NCBI RefSeq assembly: GCF_018364065.1
Contig: NZ_JAGZMO010000003.1
Span: 1 to 64,000, forward strand
Length of the DNA: 64,000 nt
Source of the DNA: Veillonella sp.
GTDB taxonomy: Bacteria; Bacillota; Negativicutes; Veillonellales; Veillonellaceae
Reading direction: 5' to 3'
Numbering within the stretch: the first letter of the stretch is position 1; the number at the start of each line of letters is the position of its first letter. A program made the position numbers and the translations under genes. The notes under the pieces were generated by a model. That model was given only the letters and a program-made list of their open reading frames with translations. It was not told where the DNA came from and ran no database searches. Shown here piece by piece: positions 25,426 through 34,346 of this stretch.

Positions 25426-26454
25426 TTATTCCAAGTCGTCGAAGTCGAAGGCAGCCGCTTTGGTGTAGTTAGTTACTTTCGCTTCGAAGAAGTCTGTCTT
25501 CGTGCTGTTCAAGTTAGAGAAGCTTTCGATCCAGGCCATTGGATTTTCCTTAATTTCAGGGTAGAGCGGTTTTAAACCGATTGCATCAAGACGCAAGTTA
25601 GCCAAGTATTTAATGTAGCGTTCAATCAACACATTGTTAATACCGAGGATTTTGTCGTCTGTAATGTATTGGCCCCAGGCAATCTCGTTTTCAGTGCCTT
25701 GGCGAAGCATTTCAGTCAATTCTTCTTCCAATTCCGGTGTGAACAGTTCAGGACGTTCAACGCGCAATTCACGGATAATGTTTTGGAATAAAATCAAGTG
25801 TGTTACTTCGTCGCGGTTGATGTATTTAAAAATCGTACTGGTTGCAGTCATCTTGCCTTGACGTGCCAAGGTGTAGAAGAAACTGAAACCGGAGTAGAAA
25901 TAAATCCCTTCCAAAATGTAGTTAGCCATAATGGTGCGGATGAAATTGTGCTCCGAAGGATCATCACTGAAGCGCTGGTAAATGTCGGCGATGAAGCGGT
26001 TGCGGCTCAGCAATACTTCATCAGTACGCCATTCGTCATAAATGCGATCGCGAGTAATCGGATTTGTTACTGTATCTAAAATGTAAGAGTAACTTTGCGC
26101 ATGAATTTCTTCCTGGAAGGCCTGAATATTTAACAGGGATGCAACTTCCGCTGCGGTTACGTAACGGCTCAAGTTCGGCAAGTTTTCACTTTGAATGGAG
26201 TCCAGGAAGTTAAGGAAGGAAATAATTTTATCGAAGGCGCGGCGTTCGCTGTCAGTTAAGTATGGGAACTGTTTAACGTCTTCGTTCAAAGAAATTTCTT
26301 CCGGAATCCAGAAGTTGTTGAGCATGGTGCGATACAGCACGGTGGCCCAATCATATTTAATACGGTTCCACTCGCGAAGATTCGTGGTGTTGCCGCCAAT
26401 CATACTTTCTGTGCCACGGTCGCCGTGTTCGTTGAAAATCAGTTTTTTATCCAT
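25426..26454 (-). CDS. nrdB: Class Ia ribonucleotide reductase beta subunit
   Basis: The radical-generating subunit of aerobic-type ribonucleotide reductase. Di-iron ligands are visible: Asp in NFLDSIQ, Glu and His in QEEIHAQSY, Glu in EGIYFYSG, and Glu and His in RDEVTHL. The Tyr in HAQSY aligns with the radical tyrosine (E. coli Y122), so a stable tyrosyl radical is expected. The C-terminal DFDDLE is the usual tail that docks on NrdA. The frame is open from a GTG at 26466, but ATG 26454 is preferred because the GAAGG site is properly spaced to it (342 residues). It lies 101 bp after nrdA. Confidence 0.94.
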   Translation of the reverse strand: MDKKLIFNEHGDRGTESMIGGNTTNLREWNRIKYDWATVLYRTMLNNFWIPEEISLNEDVKQFPYLTDSERRAFDKIISFLNFLDSIQSENLPNLSRYVTAAEVASLLNIQAFQEEIHAQSYSYILDTVTNPITRDRIYDEWRTDEVLLSRNRFIADIYQRFSDDPSEHNFIRTIMANYILEGIYFYSGFSFFYTLARQGKMTATSTIFKYINRDEVTHLILFQNIIRELRVERPELFTPELEEELTEMLRQGTENEIAWGQYITDDKILGINNVLIERYIKYLANLRLDAIGLKPLYPEIKENPMAWIESFSNLNSTKTDFFEAKVTNYTKAAAFDFDDLE

Positions 26455-26554
26455 GATTGCCTTCACCCTTTCTGTATATAGGAGTGGGCCCTCGCAGTGA
26501 GGGCCGTCATAATTCTAGTATATCATTTCCTCGTCAAAAGGTCAGTAGTTTGCA

Positions 26555-28837
26555 TCAGGAGGAACAGCTGGTGCATTCGTCCATTTCGATGGACTGGTTA
26601 CGTACGTAGTAGATTGTCTTAATACCTTGTTTGTACGCTTCAATGTAAAGGTCGAGAATTTCTTTCGCCTTCATCTGAGGTGTAATGTAAAGGTTGAAAG
26701 ACTGTGCCTGGTCAATGTGACGCTGGCGTACGCCGCACGCTTTAATGCTCCACTGTTGATCGATGGTGTGAGCTTCCTTGTAGAGCCAGAATGTGGAGTT
26801 ATCCAAATCAGGCGCTGTTTTAGGAGTGAAGCTGCCTTTCTTTTCTTCGATGAAGAATTTTTTGAAAATAGGGTCAATGCCGGCTGTTGTGTTGGCAATG
26901 TTGGATGTGCTGCCTGTTGGAGCAATAGCCATCAAGTAGCCGTTGCGCATACCGTATTTAGCTACATCGGCGCGCAATTTTTGCCAACGTTCAGAGGTGT
27001 AACCGCGGCGTTCGAAGTAAGCGCCGGTTTCCCATTCGGAACCTTTAAATGCAGGGTATGCACCTTTTTCTTTGGCCAATTCCATGGACGCTTTGATTGC
27101 ATAGTAAGCGATGTTTTCGAATAATTCGTCAGCCGCTTTAATATGTTCGTCGCTTTCCCATTGAATCTGATGGCGCACTAAATAGTGGTGGTAACCGCTG
27201 GTGCCGAGACCGATGGCGCGATATTTTTCGCTGGTCATTTTGGCTTCAGGAACAGGGAACTGGTTGATGGAAATTACATTGTCCAACATGCGGATTTGTA
27301 ATGTAATGTTCGCTTCCAATTCTTCGTCCGTAATTTTACCCAAGTTAATGGAGTTCAAGTTACATGTAACCATGTCGCCTGTAATTGTTTTAGTTGTGAT
27401 GGAGCCGTCCGGATTGATCACTTCTTCGCCCAAGTTGGTGAAACCAACATTCTGCGCAATTTCGTGGCAAAGGTTGGACGCGTAAATCATGCCTGCATGT
27501 TTGTTAGGATTTGTGCGGTTTACAGTGTCGCGGAAGAAGATGAATGGTGTACCGGTTTCAACGGCGCTGCGCATGATGCGTTTCATCATGTCCAAGGCAC
27601 TAACTTCGATTGGATGAAGGTCCGGATTCTGTTCGCACATGAGGTAGTGCTCAGTGAATGCTTTGTTGTCGTCTTCGTCGTAGAAGTCTTCCAAAGAGAA
27701 GCCCATTACGCGTTCAATTTCATGAGGGTCGAACAAGGAGAAATTCTGTCTTGCCAACAAGCGTTCCATGAAAATGTCCGGAATGGAGATGGCAGGGAAG
27801 ATATCGTGCGCTTTACGACGGTCATCGCCGTTGTTGGTGCGCAATTCAACGAATTCGTAGAAATCTTTGTGCCAAATATCAAGAGTTACAGTAGCGCCGC
27901 CTTTACGTTTGCCCAACTGGTCAACGGCAACCGCTGTATCGTTGTACAAACGAACCCAAGGAATAACGCCGCCGGAAGAGTTTTTGTAACCGCGGATGTC
28001 ACTGTTGAGGGCACGAACTTTACCCATGTAAATACCAAGGGCACCGCCATGTTTGGACACGCGGGAGAACTTGCTGTTTACATCGTAGATGGACCATAAG
28101 TTGTCATCTACACCGGAGATAAAGCAGCTGCTCAACTGATGGAACGGAGTACCTGCATTTGCCAATGTTGGAGTAGCAGTCGTCATTTTTAATTCGCTCA
28201 TTAAATCGTAGAATTTTTTGGCGAATTCAACTTTGCGTTTACCTTCAATAAGAGCCAAGTGCATCGCGATGGCCATGAAGCGTTCCTGTGGCAATTCGTA
28301 AACTTCTTTGTCGAAGCCTTTTACAAGGTAGCGGTCTGCCAATAATTTAATACCTTCGTAGTTGAAGAGGTAGTCGCGCTTCGGTTTGATGTAATCGCCC
28401 AATTCCTGAAGCTCGTCTTCGGTGTATTCATTCACGAAGAAGTCGGCGTAACGGCCAAGGTCTACCAATGTTTTTACCAAAGCAGGGAAATTGCCGTATC
28501 CGAAGGCTTTGTATTTGCGGTTGATGGCCGCTTCTTTATATAAATCGAATAAGTACAGGCGTGCAGCCACATATTGCCAATCCTGGTTCATGCGGTTTAC
28601 CTGGTTGCCGAAGCCGTCATCAGTTTTCTGGATTACTTTTTCAATGGCGGTTTGCACTAAGATTTTCTGAATTTCTTTAGTGCTCATGCCGTCAACGAAT
28701 TGAAGTTTGGAGTCCATTTCCAATTCAATCGGGTCGCATGCGTCTAGCCCCAAACATGCAAAGGCGATCATTTTTTTCGTTTTTTCAACGGAGAGCGGTT
28801 CATAATGGCCGTCTCGTTTCTTAATCATAATAGCCAT
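26555..28837 (-). CDS. nrdA: Class Ia ribonucleotide reductase alpha subunit
   Basis: The catalytic subunit, 760 residues. An ATP-cone (about 1-95, IKKRDGHYEPLSVEKTKKMIAFA) suggests allosteric control of activity by ATP/dATP. FHQLSSCFISG holds one cysteine of the active-site pair, NLCHEIAQ and TCNLNSINL follow, and IAPTGSTSNIANTTAGIDP marks the catalytic core. The C-terminal CTSCSS supplies the shuttle cysteines re-reduced by thioredoxin or glutaredoxin. It is co-oriented with nrdB downstream. A structured leader with a terminator-like hairpin precedes it. Confidence 0.95.
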   Translation of the reverse strand: MAIMIKKRDGHYEPLSVEKTKKMIAFACLGLDACDPIELEMDSKLQFVDGMSTKEIQKILVQTAIEKVIQKTDDGFGNQVNRMNQDWQYVAARLYLFDLYKEAAINRKYKAFGYGNFPALVKTLVDLGRYADFFVNEYTEDELQELGDYIKPKRDYLFNYEGIKLLADRYLVKGFDKEVYELPQERFMAIAMHLALIEGKRKVEFAKKFYDLMSELKMTTATPTLANAGTPFHQLSSCFISGVDDNLWSIYDVNSKFSRVSKHGGALGIYMGKVRALNSDIRGYKNSSGGVIPWVRLYNDTAVAVDQLGKRKGGATVTLDIWHKDFYEFVELRTNNGDDRRKAHDIFPAISIPDIFMERLLARQNFSLFDPHEIERVMGFSLEDFYDEDDNKAFTEHYLMCEQNPDLHPIEVSALDMMKRIMRSAVETGTPFIFFRDTVNRTNPNKHAGMIYASNLCHEIAQNVGFTNLGEEVINPDGSITTKTITGDMVTCNLNSINLGKITDEELEANITLQIRMLDNVISINQFPVPEAKMTSEKYRAIGLGTSGYHHYLVRHQIQWESDEHIKAADELFENIAYYAIKASMELAKEKGAYPAFKGSEWETGAYFERRGYTSERWQKLRADVAKYGMRNGYLMAIAPTGSTSNIANTTAGIDPIFKKFFIEEKKGSFTPKTAPDLDNSTFWLYKEAHTIDQQWSIKACGVRQRHIDQAQSFNLYITPQMKAKEILDLYIEAYKQGIKTIYYVRNQSIEMDECTSCSS

Positions 28838-28985
28838 GGATACTACTATTCCTTCCCTAATTAAATACTATATGTCAAAAAAAAGAGCTGCTACTTTCCA
28901 CGTGGTGAAGTGTCAGCTACGATTTAATAAAATCAATATCTTGTATATGAAACCGTGGCTCATCTACAAGATACACTTCATTATA
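28838..28985 (-). promoter_or_regulatory. Structured nrdA leader: candidate attenuator or riboswitch
   Basis: In the minus-strand direction a TATAAT (28985-28980) is followed by a hairpin with 9-bp arms TATCTTGTA / TACAAGATA (28937-28945, 28965-28973). An inner ATGA / TCAT pair caps it with the 9-nt loop GCCACGGTT. A short GATTT-TATT-AAATC hairpin follows. Then comes an imperfect stem (28886-28918) beginning AGCTG and ending CAGCT, with eight T residues directly after it, about 40 nt before nrdA. A terminator-like element inside a 5' leader, preceded by a shaped RNA domain, suggests conditional termination. Confidence 0.55.
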
Positions 28986-29306
28986 CTATTAAACAGAGAA
29001 AAAATAAAAGAGTAATTTTGGCACAATACGATGAGTAATTTGCAAGCTCTTATGACTTGACTATATAGAAAAAATTAGAAATACCCATTCTACAAGGATT
29101 ATCACCGAATGAGAAGAATAAAAAATTTTTTAAAAAAATTGGTTTACATTTTGAATTTCACGGAATGTATAAAGGTGTAAGCAGCAAACGAAAATTTGAG
29201 GCTTACCACTCTTGCAAGGTGTATTAAAAGCTTAATCGCGTAAATTACGTCATGACGAAAAAAGGGAAAAACAAAAGTTGGTAAATGTTTATATCAGGAG
29301 GAAATT
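28986..29306. other. Intergenic region before the DUF2922 gene
   Basis: This AT-rich stretch of about 320 bp contains no recognisable gene. A TTTACA at about 29142 and a TATAAA at about 29168 could form a weak promoter for the DUF2922 gene. The leader of the nrd operon starts on the other side. Confidence 0.4.
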
Positions 29307-29543
29307 ATGGGTAACGAAGTAGTAGTTAAAAAAGAATTACATTTATTATTCGCAGACAGCGACAACAAAGAGACCGTATTTAAAATTACCGTGCCGAAGG
29401 ATAATGTAACCTTGGCGGAAGCGAGCAGCGTAGGCGAAGCCTTTGTGGAGAAAAACTTCCTTATGTCTTCTAAAGGGATGCCGCTCGTATCCTTCTTGGG
29501 TGCTCAATATGTAGTGAGTACGGTGTCGCCCATTATGGAATAA
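29307..29543 (+). CDS. DUF2922-family small protein
   Basis: A 78-residue protein with the DUF2922 pattern: an initial KKELHLLFADSDNKETVFKITVP beta segment, a short helix and the ending LGAQYVVSTVSPI. Function is unknown. In Firmicutes such proteins are often encoded beside a DUF1659 protein, and a similar-sized gene follows here. AGGAGG is 7 nt before ATG. Confidence 0.82.
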   Translation: MGNEVVVKKELHLLFADSDNKETVFKITVPKDNVTLAEASSVGEAFVEKNFLMSSKGMPLVSFLGAQYVVSTVSPIME

Positions 29544-29744
29544 TTAATTGCTGATTACCGAATCATTAATTCGTGAAGAATTGGAGGATCGCTAGTTCGA
29601 ATTGTGCAGGTGTATAGGTTAGTTAATAGGCTAATACGTTAATATGTACAGCTTTGCGCAGGCAATAGGCGTACGGCGCAGAGCTGTGGCGTTAAGAATG
29701 TGTAATGTGGAGCTGCCGTAGGCGCTCTCGGAAAGGAATCTAAT

Positions 29745-29969
29745 ATGGCAAAGGTAAATGAACGAATTATGTTAAGAGAAGCTGTAAAGGCGCAAATCCG
29801 CCTTACTTTGGATGAGAAGAAAGCAAAAACAATCAGTGTAAGTCCGGTAAACCCGGAAGTGGATCCTATGGATTTTGAAGACTTGGGCCGTGCCGTGGCA
29901 AGTCTTTGCGCATACCCGTTTAAAGATATGGCGCGCGTTGAAACCGTCACTTTCGGAGACGAAGCGTAA
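29745..29969 (+). CDS. Small conserved protein, possibly DUF1659-like
   Basis: A 74-residue protein with no firm family assignment. Its start (MAKVNERIMLREAVKAQIRL), length, the predicted beta-beta-helix-beta pattern and position beside DUF2922 would suit a DUF1659-type partner. The 200 bp between the two genes hold no clear feature. GGAAAGGA precedes ATG. Confidence 0.6.
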   Translation: MAKVNERIMLREAVKAQIRLTLDEKKAKTISVSPVNPEVDPMDFEDLGRAVASLCAYPFKDMARVETVTFGDEA

Positions 29970-30057
29970 GGGTGTATAGGGACATAGCGGCGCAGTGTGT
30001 TTGCAGGCGTATAGCGCTTGGAGCGTACGCCCAATAGAGTCCGAAACTTAACAAAAT

Positions 30058-30108
30058 AAATAGCCGAACGATAGGGTTGATATTAATTTTATCGTTCGGC
30101 TATTTTTG
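30058..30108 (+). terminator. Terminator before purB
   Basis: A perfect 13-bp stem ATAGCCGAACGAT / ATCGTTCGGCTAT with an 18-nt loop is followed by TTTTTG. It ends the DUF2922 transcript. Confidence 0.9.
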
Positions 30109-30137
30109 TTGACCCTGTATAGTCACTATGATATCAT
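30109..30137 (+). promoter_or_regulatory. purB promoter
   Basis: TTGACC (30109-30114) and TATCAT (30132-30137) are 17 bp apart, directly after the preceding terminator and 53 bp before purB. Confidence 0.7.
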
Positions 30138-30190
30138 TAAAGTAGTTATGTAGCTTTATATACTCTTGGTTGCTATGGAGGTCATGCACG

Positions 30191-31483
30191 ATGATTGCAC
30201 GTTATACTAGAGAAAAAATGGGTCATATTTGGAGCGAACGCAATGAATTTGACCAAATGTTGGAAGTTGAAATTTTAGCTTGTGAAGCGCAGGCTGAATT
30301 GGGAATTATTCCAAAAGAAGCAGCTAAGGCTATTCGCGAAAAAGCTAATTTCGATGTGGAACGCATCCATGAAATTGAAAAAGAAACAAATCACGACATT
30401 ATTTCCTTCGTAACAGCTGTTGGCGAATACGTAGGGGAAGAAGCTAAATACATTCATTTAGGCTTAACGTCTACTGACGTAAAAGATACTGCCTTGGGCT
30501 CCATGATGAAGCAGGCTTGCGATATTATCTTGGAAGACTTACATGCATTCCATGATGTACTTCGCCGACGCGCCGCTGAATTCAAATACACTCCAATGGT
30601 AGGCCGTACGCACGGTATCCATGGCGAACCTACTACTTTCGGTTTAAAACTTTGCCTCTGGATGGCGGAAATTGAACGCGATATCGAACGCATGGAACAT
30701 GCGAAGAAGAGCGTGGCAGTAGGCAAAATGTCCGGCGCCGTTGGTACATATTCTGTAAACGATCCGTTCATTGAACAATATGTATGTGAAAAATTAGGCT
30801 TGGAACCTGTTAAAATTGCCACTCAGGTTATTCAACGTGACCGCCATGCTGAACTTTGCAGCACTTTGGCTATCGTTGCCAGCACATTGGATAAAATCGC
30901 TCTTGAAGTGCGTCATTTACAACGTACAGAAGTGCGCGAAGCGGAAGAATACTTCAGCCCTAAACAAAAAGGCTCCTCCGCTATGCCTCACAAACGCAAC
31001 CCTATCACTTGCGAACGTATTTGCGGCTTAGCCCGTGTGGTACGCGGCAATGCACAGGCAGCGTTGGAAGACGTAGCGTTATGGCATGAACGCGACATTT
31101 CTCACAGCTCCGTAGAACGCGTTATTTTACCGGACAGCACGATTACTGTAGATTACATGTTATCCCTCATTACTCGTGTTATCGACAAATTATTGGTATA
31201 CCCTGAAAATATGAAAAAGAACCTGGAACTTACAGGCGGTCTTATTTTCAGCCAACAGATTTTAACTGCCCTTGTAGACAAAGGTGCCGTACGCGACGAA
31301 GCGTATCGTTGGGTACAACGTCATGCCATGGCTCGCTGGTTGGAAGGCAAAGACTTCAAAGCCGGCCTCAAAGGTGACGAAGACATTAAGAAATATTTAA
31401 CTGACGAAGAAATCGATGAATTATTCGATCCACATCGTATGCTTCGCCATGTAGACACAATTATGGCCCGTTTCGGACTATAA
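30191..31483 (+). CDS. purB: Adenylosuccinate lyase
   Basis: PurB of 430 residues acts twice in purine synthesis: on SAICAR and on adenylosuccinate. The fumarase-superfamily signature GSSAMPHKRNPITCE is near residue 262. TSTDVKDTA, GRTHGIHGEPTTFG and DISHSSVERVILPD are further active-site blocks. ATG 30191 is chosen over an upstream in-frame TTG (30170) because GGAGG lies 9 nt before it and the protein family starts with this sequence. purA follows, so both enzymes of AMP formation from IMP are adjacent. Confidence 0.96.
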   Translation: MIARYTREKMGHIWSERNEFDQMLEVEILACEAQAELGIIPKEAAKAIREKANFDVERIHEIEKETNHDIISFVTAVGEYVGEEAKYIHLGLTSTDVKDTALGSMMKQACDIILEDLHAFHDVLRRRAAEFKYTPMVGRTHGIHGEPTTFGLKLCLWMAEIERDIERMEHAKKSVAVGKMSGAVGTYSVNDPFIEQYVCEKLGLEPVKIATQVIQRDRHAELCSTLAIVASTLDKIALEVRHLQRTEVREAEEYFSPKQKGSSAMPHKRNPITCERICGLARVVRGNAQAALEDVALWHERDISHSSVERVILPDSTITVDYMLSLITRVIDKLLVYPENMKKNLELTGGLIFSQQILTALVDKGAVRDEAYRWVQRHAMARWLEGKDFKAGLKGDEDIKKYLTDEEIDELFDPHRMLRHVDTIMARFGL

Positions 31484-31504
31484 GAAGGTGTTAAAAGAAA
31501 ATTA

Positions 31505-31527
31505 GCGGACTTTATGTCCGCTTTTTC
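31505..31527 (+). terminator. Terminator after purB
   Basis: GCGGAC / GTCCGC stem with a TTTAT loop followed by TTTTTC, 21 nt after the purB stop. Confidence 0.85.
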
Positions 31528-31546
31528 TTGTGTGTGCACGCTTTTT

Positions 31547-31576
31547 GTTTCTATGTTGATGTTTCTATGTTATAAT
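31547..31576 (+). promoter_or_regulatory. purA promoter region with an 11-bp direct repeat
   Basis: GTTTCTATGTT occurs twice (31547-31557 and 31561-31571), the second copy running into TATAAT (31571-31576). No good -35 is at 17 bp, so the repeat may be a regulator site. The purA leader is about 175 nt. Confidence 0.5.
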
Positions 31577-31757
31577 GAGGTGTATGAAATGCTTCGTAAT
31601 GAGTCCATTCTCATTTTACAAAGAATACCCGTATGGCAAGTTGCTTGCAGTACGGCGTTTTGTGATGAGAAATAATGGGAAATTCTCATTACATCAAGCA
31701 AGAAGCAGGCCATACCTAATACTAACTATCACTTATATAGATGGAGGATTTGATATT

Positions 31758-33050
31758 ATGGCAACCAGTATGGTAATTGGTACTCAATGGGGCGACGAAG
31801 GCAAAGGGAAGATTGTTGACTATTTAGCTGAACAGGCTGATGTGGTTGTACGCAGTCAGGGCGGCAACAATGCAGGTCACACTGTAGTGGTTGACGACCG
31901 TGCATTCGCACTTCGCTTATTGCCAAGCGGCATTTTATACGATAACAAAACTAACATTATTGGTACTGGTGTTGTTATTGATCCTAAAGTGCTGTTGGAC
32001 GAAATTGAAAACTTGGAACGAGAAGGCAAAAGCGCTCAATCCTTGCAGATTTCCAATCGTGCTCATGTGATTATGCCTTACCATAATTTACTTGACGAAG
32101 CAGAGGAAAATTCCAAAGGCGATTTAAAAATTGGCACTACTAAAAACGGGATTGGTCCTTGCTACGCTGATAAAGTAAATCGTGTAGGTATCCGTATCTG
32201 CGACTTAATGGACGAAGAAGTGTTCAAAGCGAAACTTGATTACAATGTGCGCATTAAAAACAAAATTCTTCGCGAAGTATATGGCAGCACGGAAGCGGTT
32301 GACTATTTCCAAATCTTAAAAGACTATACTGAATATGCGGAACGTCTTCGTCCATACGTAACTGATACAAACTACAATGTTGTAACAGCGATTAAAGACG
32401 GTCAAAAAGTTCTTTTTGAAGGCGCTCAAGCGACTATGCTCGACCTTGATCATGGTACTTATCCGTTCGTAACAAGCTCTCATCCGATTGCCGGCGGCGC
32501 ATCCGTTGGTGCCGGTGTGGGCCCTAACTATTTAAAAAATATTATCGGTGTTGTAAAAGCATACGCCACTCGCGTAGGGGAAGGTCCTTTCCCATCCGAG
32601 TTAACTGACGAAACCGGCGATTACCTGCGCAATACAGGTCATGAGTTCGGTACCGTTACCGGTCGTCCTCGCCGTTGCGGCTGGCTCGACTTGGCCGTTG
32701 TAAGCTATGCAGCTGACCTTAACAGCTTGGATTACTTGGCTATTACTCGCCTCGACATCCTCGATAAATTACCGGAAGTTAAAATTTGCGTAGGTTACAC
32801 TAAGAATGGTGAAACAGTGAAAGGCTTCCCTGCAGATCTTCACGAACTTGAACAATGCGAACCGGTATATGAAACATTACCTGGTTGGGAAACTGACACC
32901 AGCGCTATTCGCAACTACGAAGATTTACCTGAAGCGGCCCGCCGTTATGTAGAACGCATTTCCGAAGTGACCGGCGTTCGTTTAGGTATCGTTTCCGTAG
33001 GTCCTAACCGCAGCCAGACTATCGTATTACACGATGTATTTGCTGAATAA
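31758..33050 (+). CDS. purA: Adenylosuccinate synthetase
   Basis: PurA of 430 residues joins IMP and aspartate using GTP. The P-loop-like GTQWGDEGKGKIVD opens the protein and GGNNAGHTVV follows; later blocks are TTKNGIGPCYADK, FEGAQATMLDLDHGTYPFVTSS and VTGRPRRCGWLD. ATG 31758 has GGAGG 10 nt upstream and gives the usual N-terminus; the frame is open further back to 31575 without a ribosome site. The end of the gene contains the -35 box of a promoter facing the candidate small RNA downstream. Confidence 0.96.
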   Translation: MATSMVIGTQWGDEGKGKIVDYLAEQADVVVRSQGGNNAGHTVVVDDRAFALRLLPSGILYDNKTNIIGTGVVIDPKVLLDEIENLEREGKSAQSLQISNRAHVIMPYHNLLDEAEENSKGDLKIGTTKNGIGPCYADKVNRVGIRICDLMDEEVFKAKLDYNVRIKNKILREVYGSTEAVDYFQILKDYTEYAERLRPYVTDTNYNVVTAIKDGQKVLFEGAQATMLDLDHGTYPFVTSSHPIAGGASVGAGVGPNYLKNIIGVVKAYATRVGEGPFPSELTDETGDYLRNTGHEFGTVTGRPRRCGWLDLAVVSYAADLNSLDYLAITRLDILDKLPEVKICVGYTKNGETVKGFPADLHELEQCEPVYETLPGWETDTSAIRNYEDLPEAARRYVERISEVTGVRLGIVSVGPNRSQTIVLHDVFAE

Positions 33051-33068
33051 TCGGCAGGATGCTATAAT
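33040..33068 (+). promoter_or_regulatory. Promoter at the end of purA
   Basis: TTGCTG (33040-33045), within the last codons of purA, and TATAAT (33063-33068) are exactly 17 bp apart. Transcription would start near 33075, 28 nt before a structured element and about 470 nt before the next gene. Confidence 0.65.
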
Positions 33069-33074
33069 AGGGCG

Positions 33075-33192
33075 TCACATTCCTTATAAAATTTGATTTA
33101 ATGACAACAAAGTGTAGGTCCGCCTACCTCTCAAATGCAATGTTTTCTTTGGATTTGTCTGTGTAGTTCTACATTTTGTTGTCTTATTTTTT
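33075..33192 (+). ncRNA. Candidate structured small RNA downstream of purA
   Basis: A region of about 118 nt lies between a good promoter and a T-run. A 15-bp stem (33103-33117 with 33169-33183, one G-U pair) closes a domain that can form an inner GTAGG-TCCG-CCTAC hairpin and a CAAAT / ATTTG stem. TTATTTTTT follows directly, so the closing stem may act as terminator. No open frame fits. Alternatives are an elaborate purA terminator or a small terminal-inverted-repeat element. Confidence 0.5.
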
Positions 33193-33545
33193 GAAGGACT
33201 GTGTTAAAATAAATCTGAAGTTTATATAAATTGCTGAAATTAAGTGGTTTTGTAGAATCTATTTGAAGTGCGTCCGGAAGCTGTTTTAAAGTAGTTCCGG
33301 GAATTCATTTTGAAATAGTTTTCGAGGATTAAATTTCTATATAAATTACCTAATTTGAACGATTTTTTAAAAATAGTTTATAAATTTGCCAAATTTCTTT
33401 AATAATTACTTGTTATCATATATGATGTTAAAGAGGGCGTTGACGTGACGATTGCCAATAGGATGTTGATGCGGCCGCTTTACCGGATATGAAGCAAGTA
33501 TGCAACTTGATATGATATAGCGAGTGACTAAAAAGGAGCGAAAGA
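33193..33545. other. AT-rich intergenic region before dedA
   Basis: No gene was recognised. A perfect 12-bp palindrome ATCATATATGAT (33415-33426) lies about 120 bp before the DedA gene and could be a regulator site. The GTG start of the gene is preceded by AAGGAG. Confidence 0.5.
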
Positions 33546-34334
33546 GTGGAACATATAATTACGTTTTTAGAGCAGTACGGGTATTGGGCCATGTTTATTA
33601 CCATGGTGCTGGAAAATGCCAATGTGCCGATTCCCAGTGAGGTAGTTCTCGGTTTTTCCGGGTATTTGATTGCCCAAGGTGTATTCGAAATGTATACTAC
33701 CATGGTGGTAGCGACTTTGGCCGGTGTAGTAGGTTCGATTTTGTCCTACTGGCTCGGCGAATGGGGCGGCCGTCCATTATTGTTAAAGTACGGACGTTAT
33801 ATTTTCTTCAATGAACATAAATTCGAATTAGCGGAAAAGTTGTTCAATAAATACGGCGGCGCTGCCGTATTCTTCGGTCGTTTGTTGCCGGGGATTCGTA
33901 CGTTCATCTCCTTCCCGGCAGGGATTGCCCGTTATCCGATGGGGCGCTTCATCCTCTGGACTGTGCTCGGCACGATTCCATGGACCATTTTATTGGTTTG
34001 GTTGGGCGTAAAATTAGGTGAACACTGGCAGGACTTAATTGCTTATAACCATGAATTGTTGTTGGTTATGATCGCTGTATTCGTAGTGGCAGCCCTTATT
34101 TTCGGCTATCGCTACTACAAAAAACGTAAAAATAAAGCCATTGCCGATGCTGACGCGGCTGTTGTTGAAGCACGCGTTGCCGTAGCTGAAGCTAATGAAG
34201 CGGTAACAGAAGCAAAAGAAGCTTTGGCAGAAGCTAATGAAGTGTTGGCGGAAAAATTAGAAGAACGGGCCAATGTGGCGCACACAGGTGCGGCGGACGA
34301 TGCACAAGGGGCCGTGCATGGATCACAAAAATAA
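33546..34334 (+). CDS. DedA-family membrane protein with helical C-terminal tail
   Basis: A 262-residue DedA/VTT-domain protein of the inner membrane. Family blocks are ENANVPIPSEVVLGFSGYL, the GSILSYWLGEWGG segment and FFGRLLPGIRTFISFPAG with the conserved Arg residues. DedA proteins are linked to lipid-carrier recycling (undecaprenyl phosphate flipping) and envelope stress. After the last membrane span (about residue 195) comes a tail of about 60 residues with repeats such as VAEANEAVTEAKEALAEANEVLAE, predicted to form a coiled coil. It starts at GTG with AAGGAG upstream. The GT39 gene begins 12 nt after it, so the two are coupled. Confidence 0.9.
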   Translation: MEHIITFLEQYGYWAMFITMVLENANVPIPSEVVLGFSGYLIAQGVFEMYTTMVVATLAGVVGSILSYWLGEWGGRPLLLKYGRYIFFNEHKFELAEKLFNKYGGAAVFFGRLLPGIRTFISFPAGIARYPMGRFILWTVLGTIPWTILLVWLGVKLGEHWQDLIAYNHELLLVMIAVFVVAALIFGYRYYKKRKNKAIADADAAVVEARVAVAEANEAVTEAKEALAEANEVLAEKLEERANVAHTGAADDAQGAVHGSQK

Positions 34335-34346
34335 GGAGGTGATACC

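Noticed and set aside
27464..28099. 211-codon frame opposite nrdA
   Set aside because: It lies entirely antisense to a well-supported gene and shows no domain or ribosome site; it is a by-product of nrdA codon usage.
28838..28985. Classical NrdR boxes or a cobalamin riboswitch before nrdA
   Set aside because: No pair of sites close to the NrdR consensus and no B12-box sequence were found; the hairpin and T-run are better described as an unknown leader element.
33103..33183. Small transposable element (MITE) downstream of purA
   Set aside because: The 15-bp inverted ends could suit one, but no clear target duplication or second copy is visible in this window; kept only as an alternative to the small RNA.
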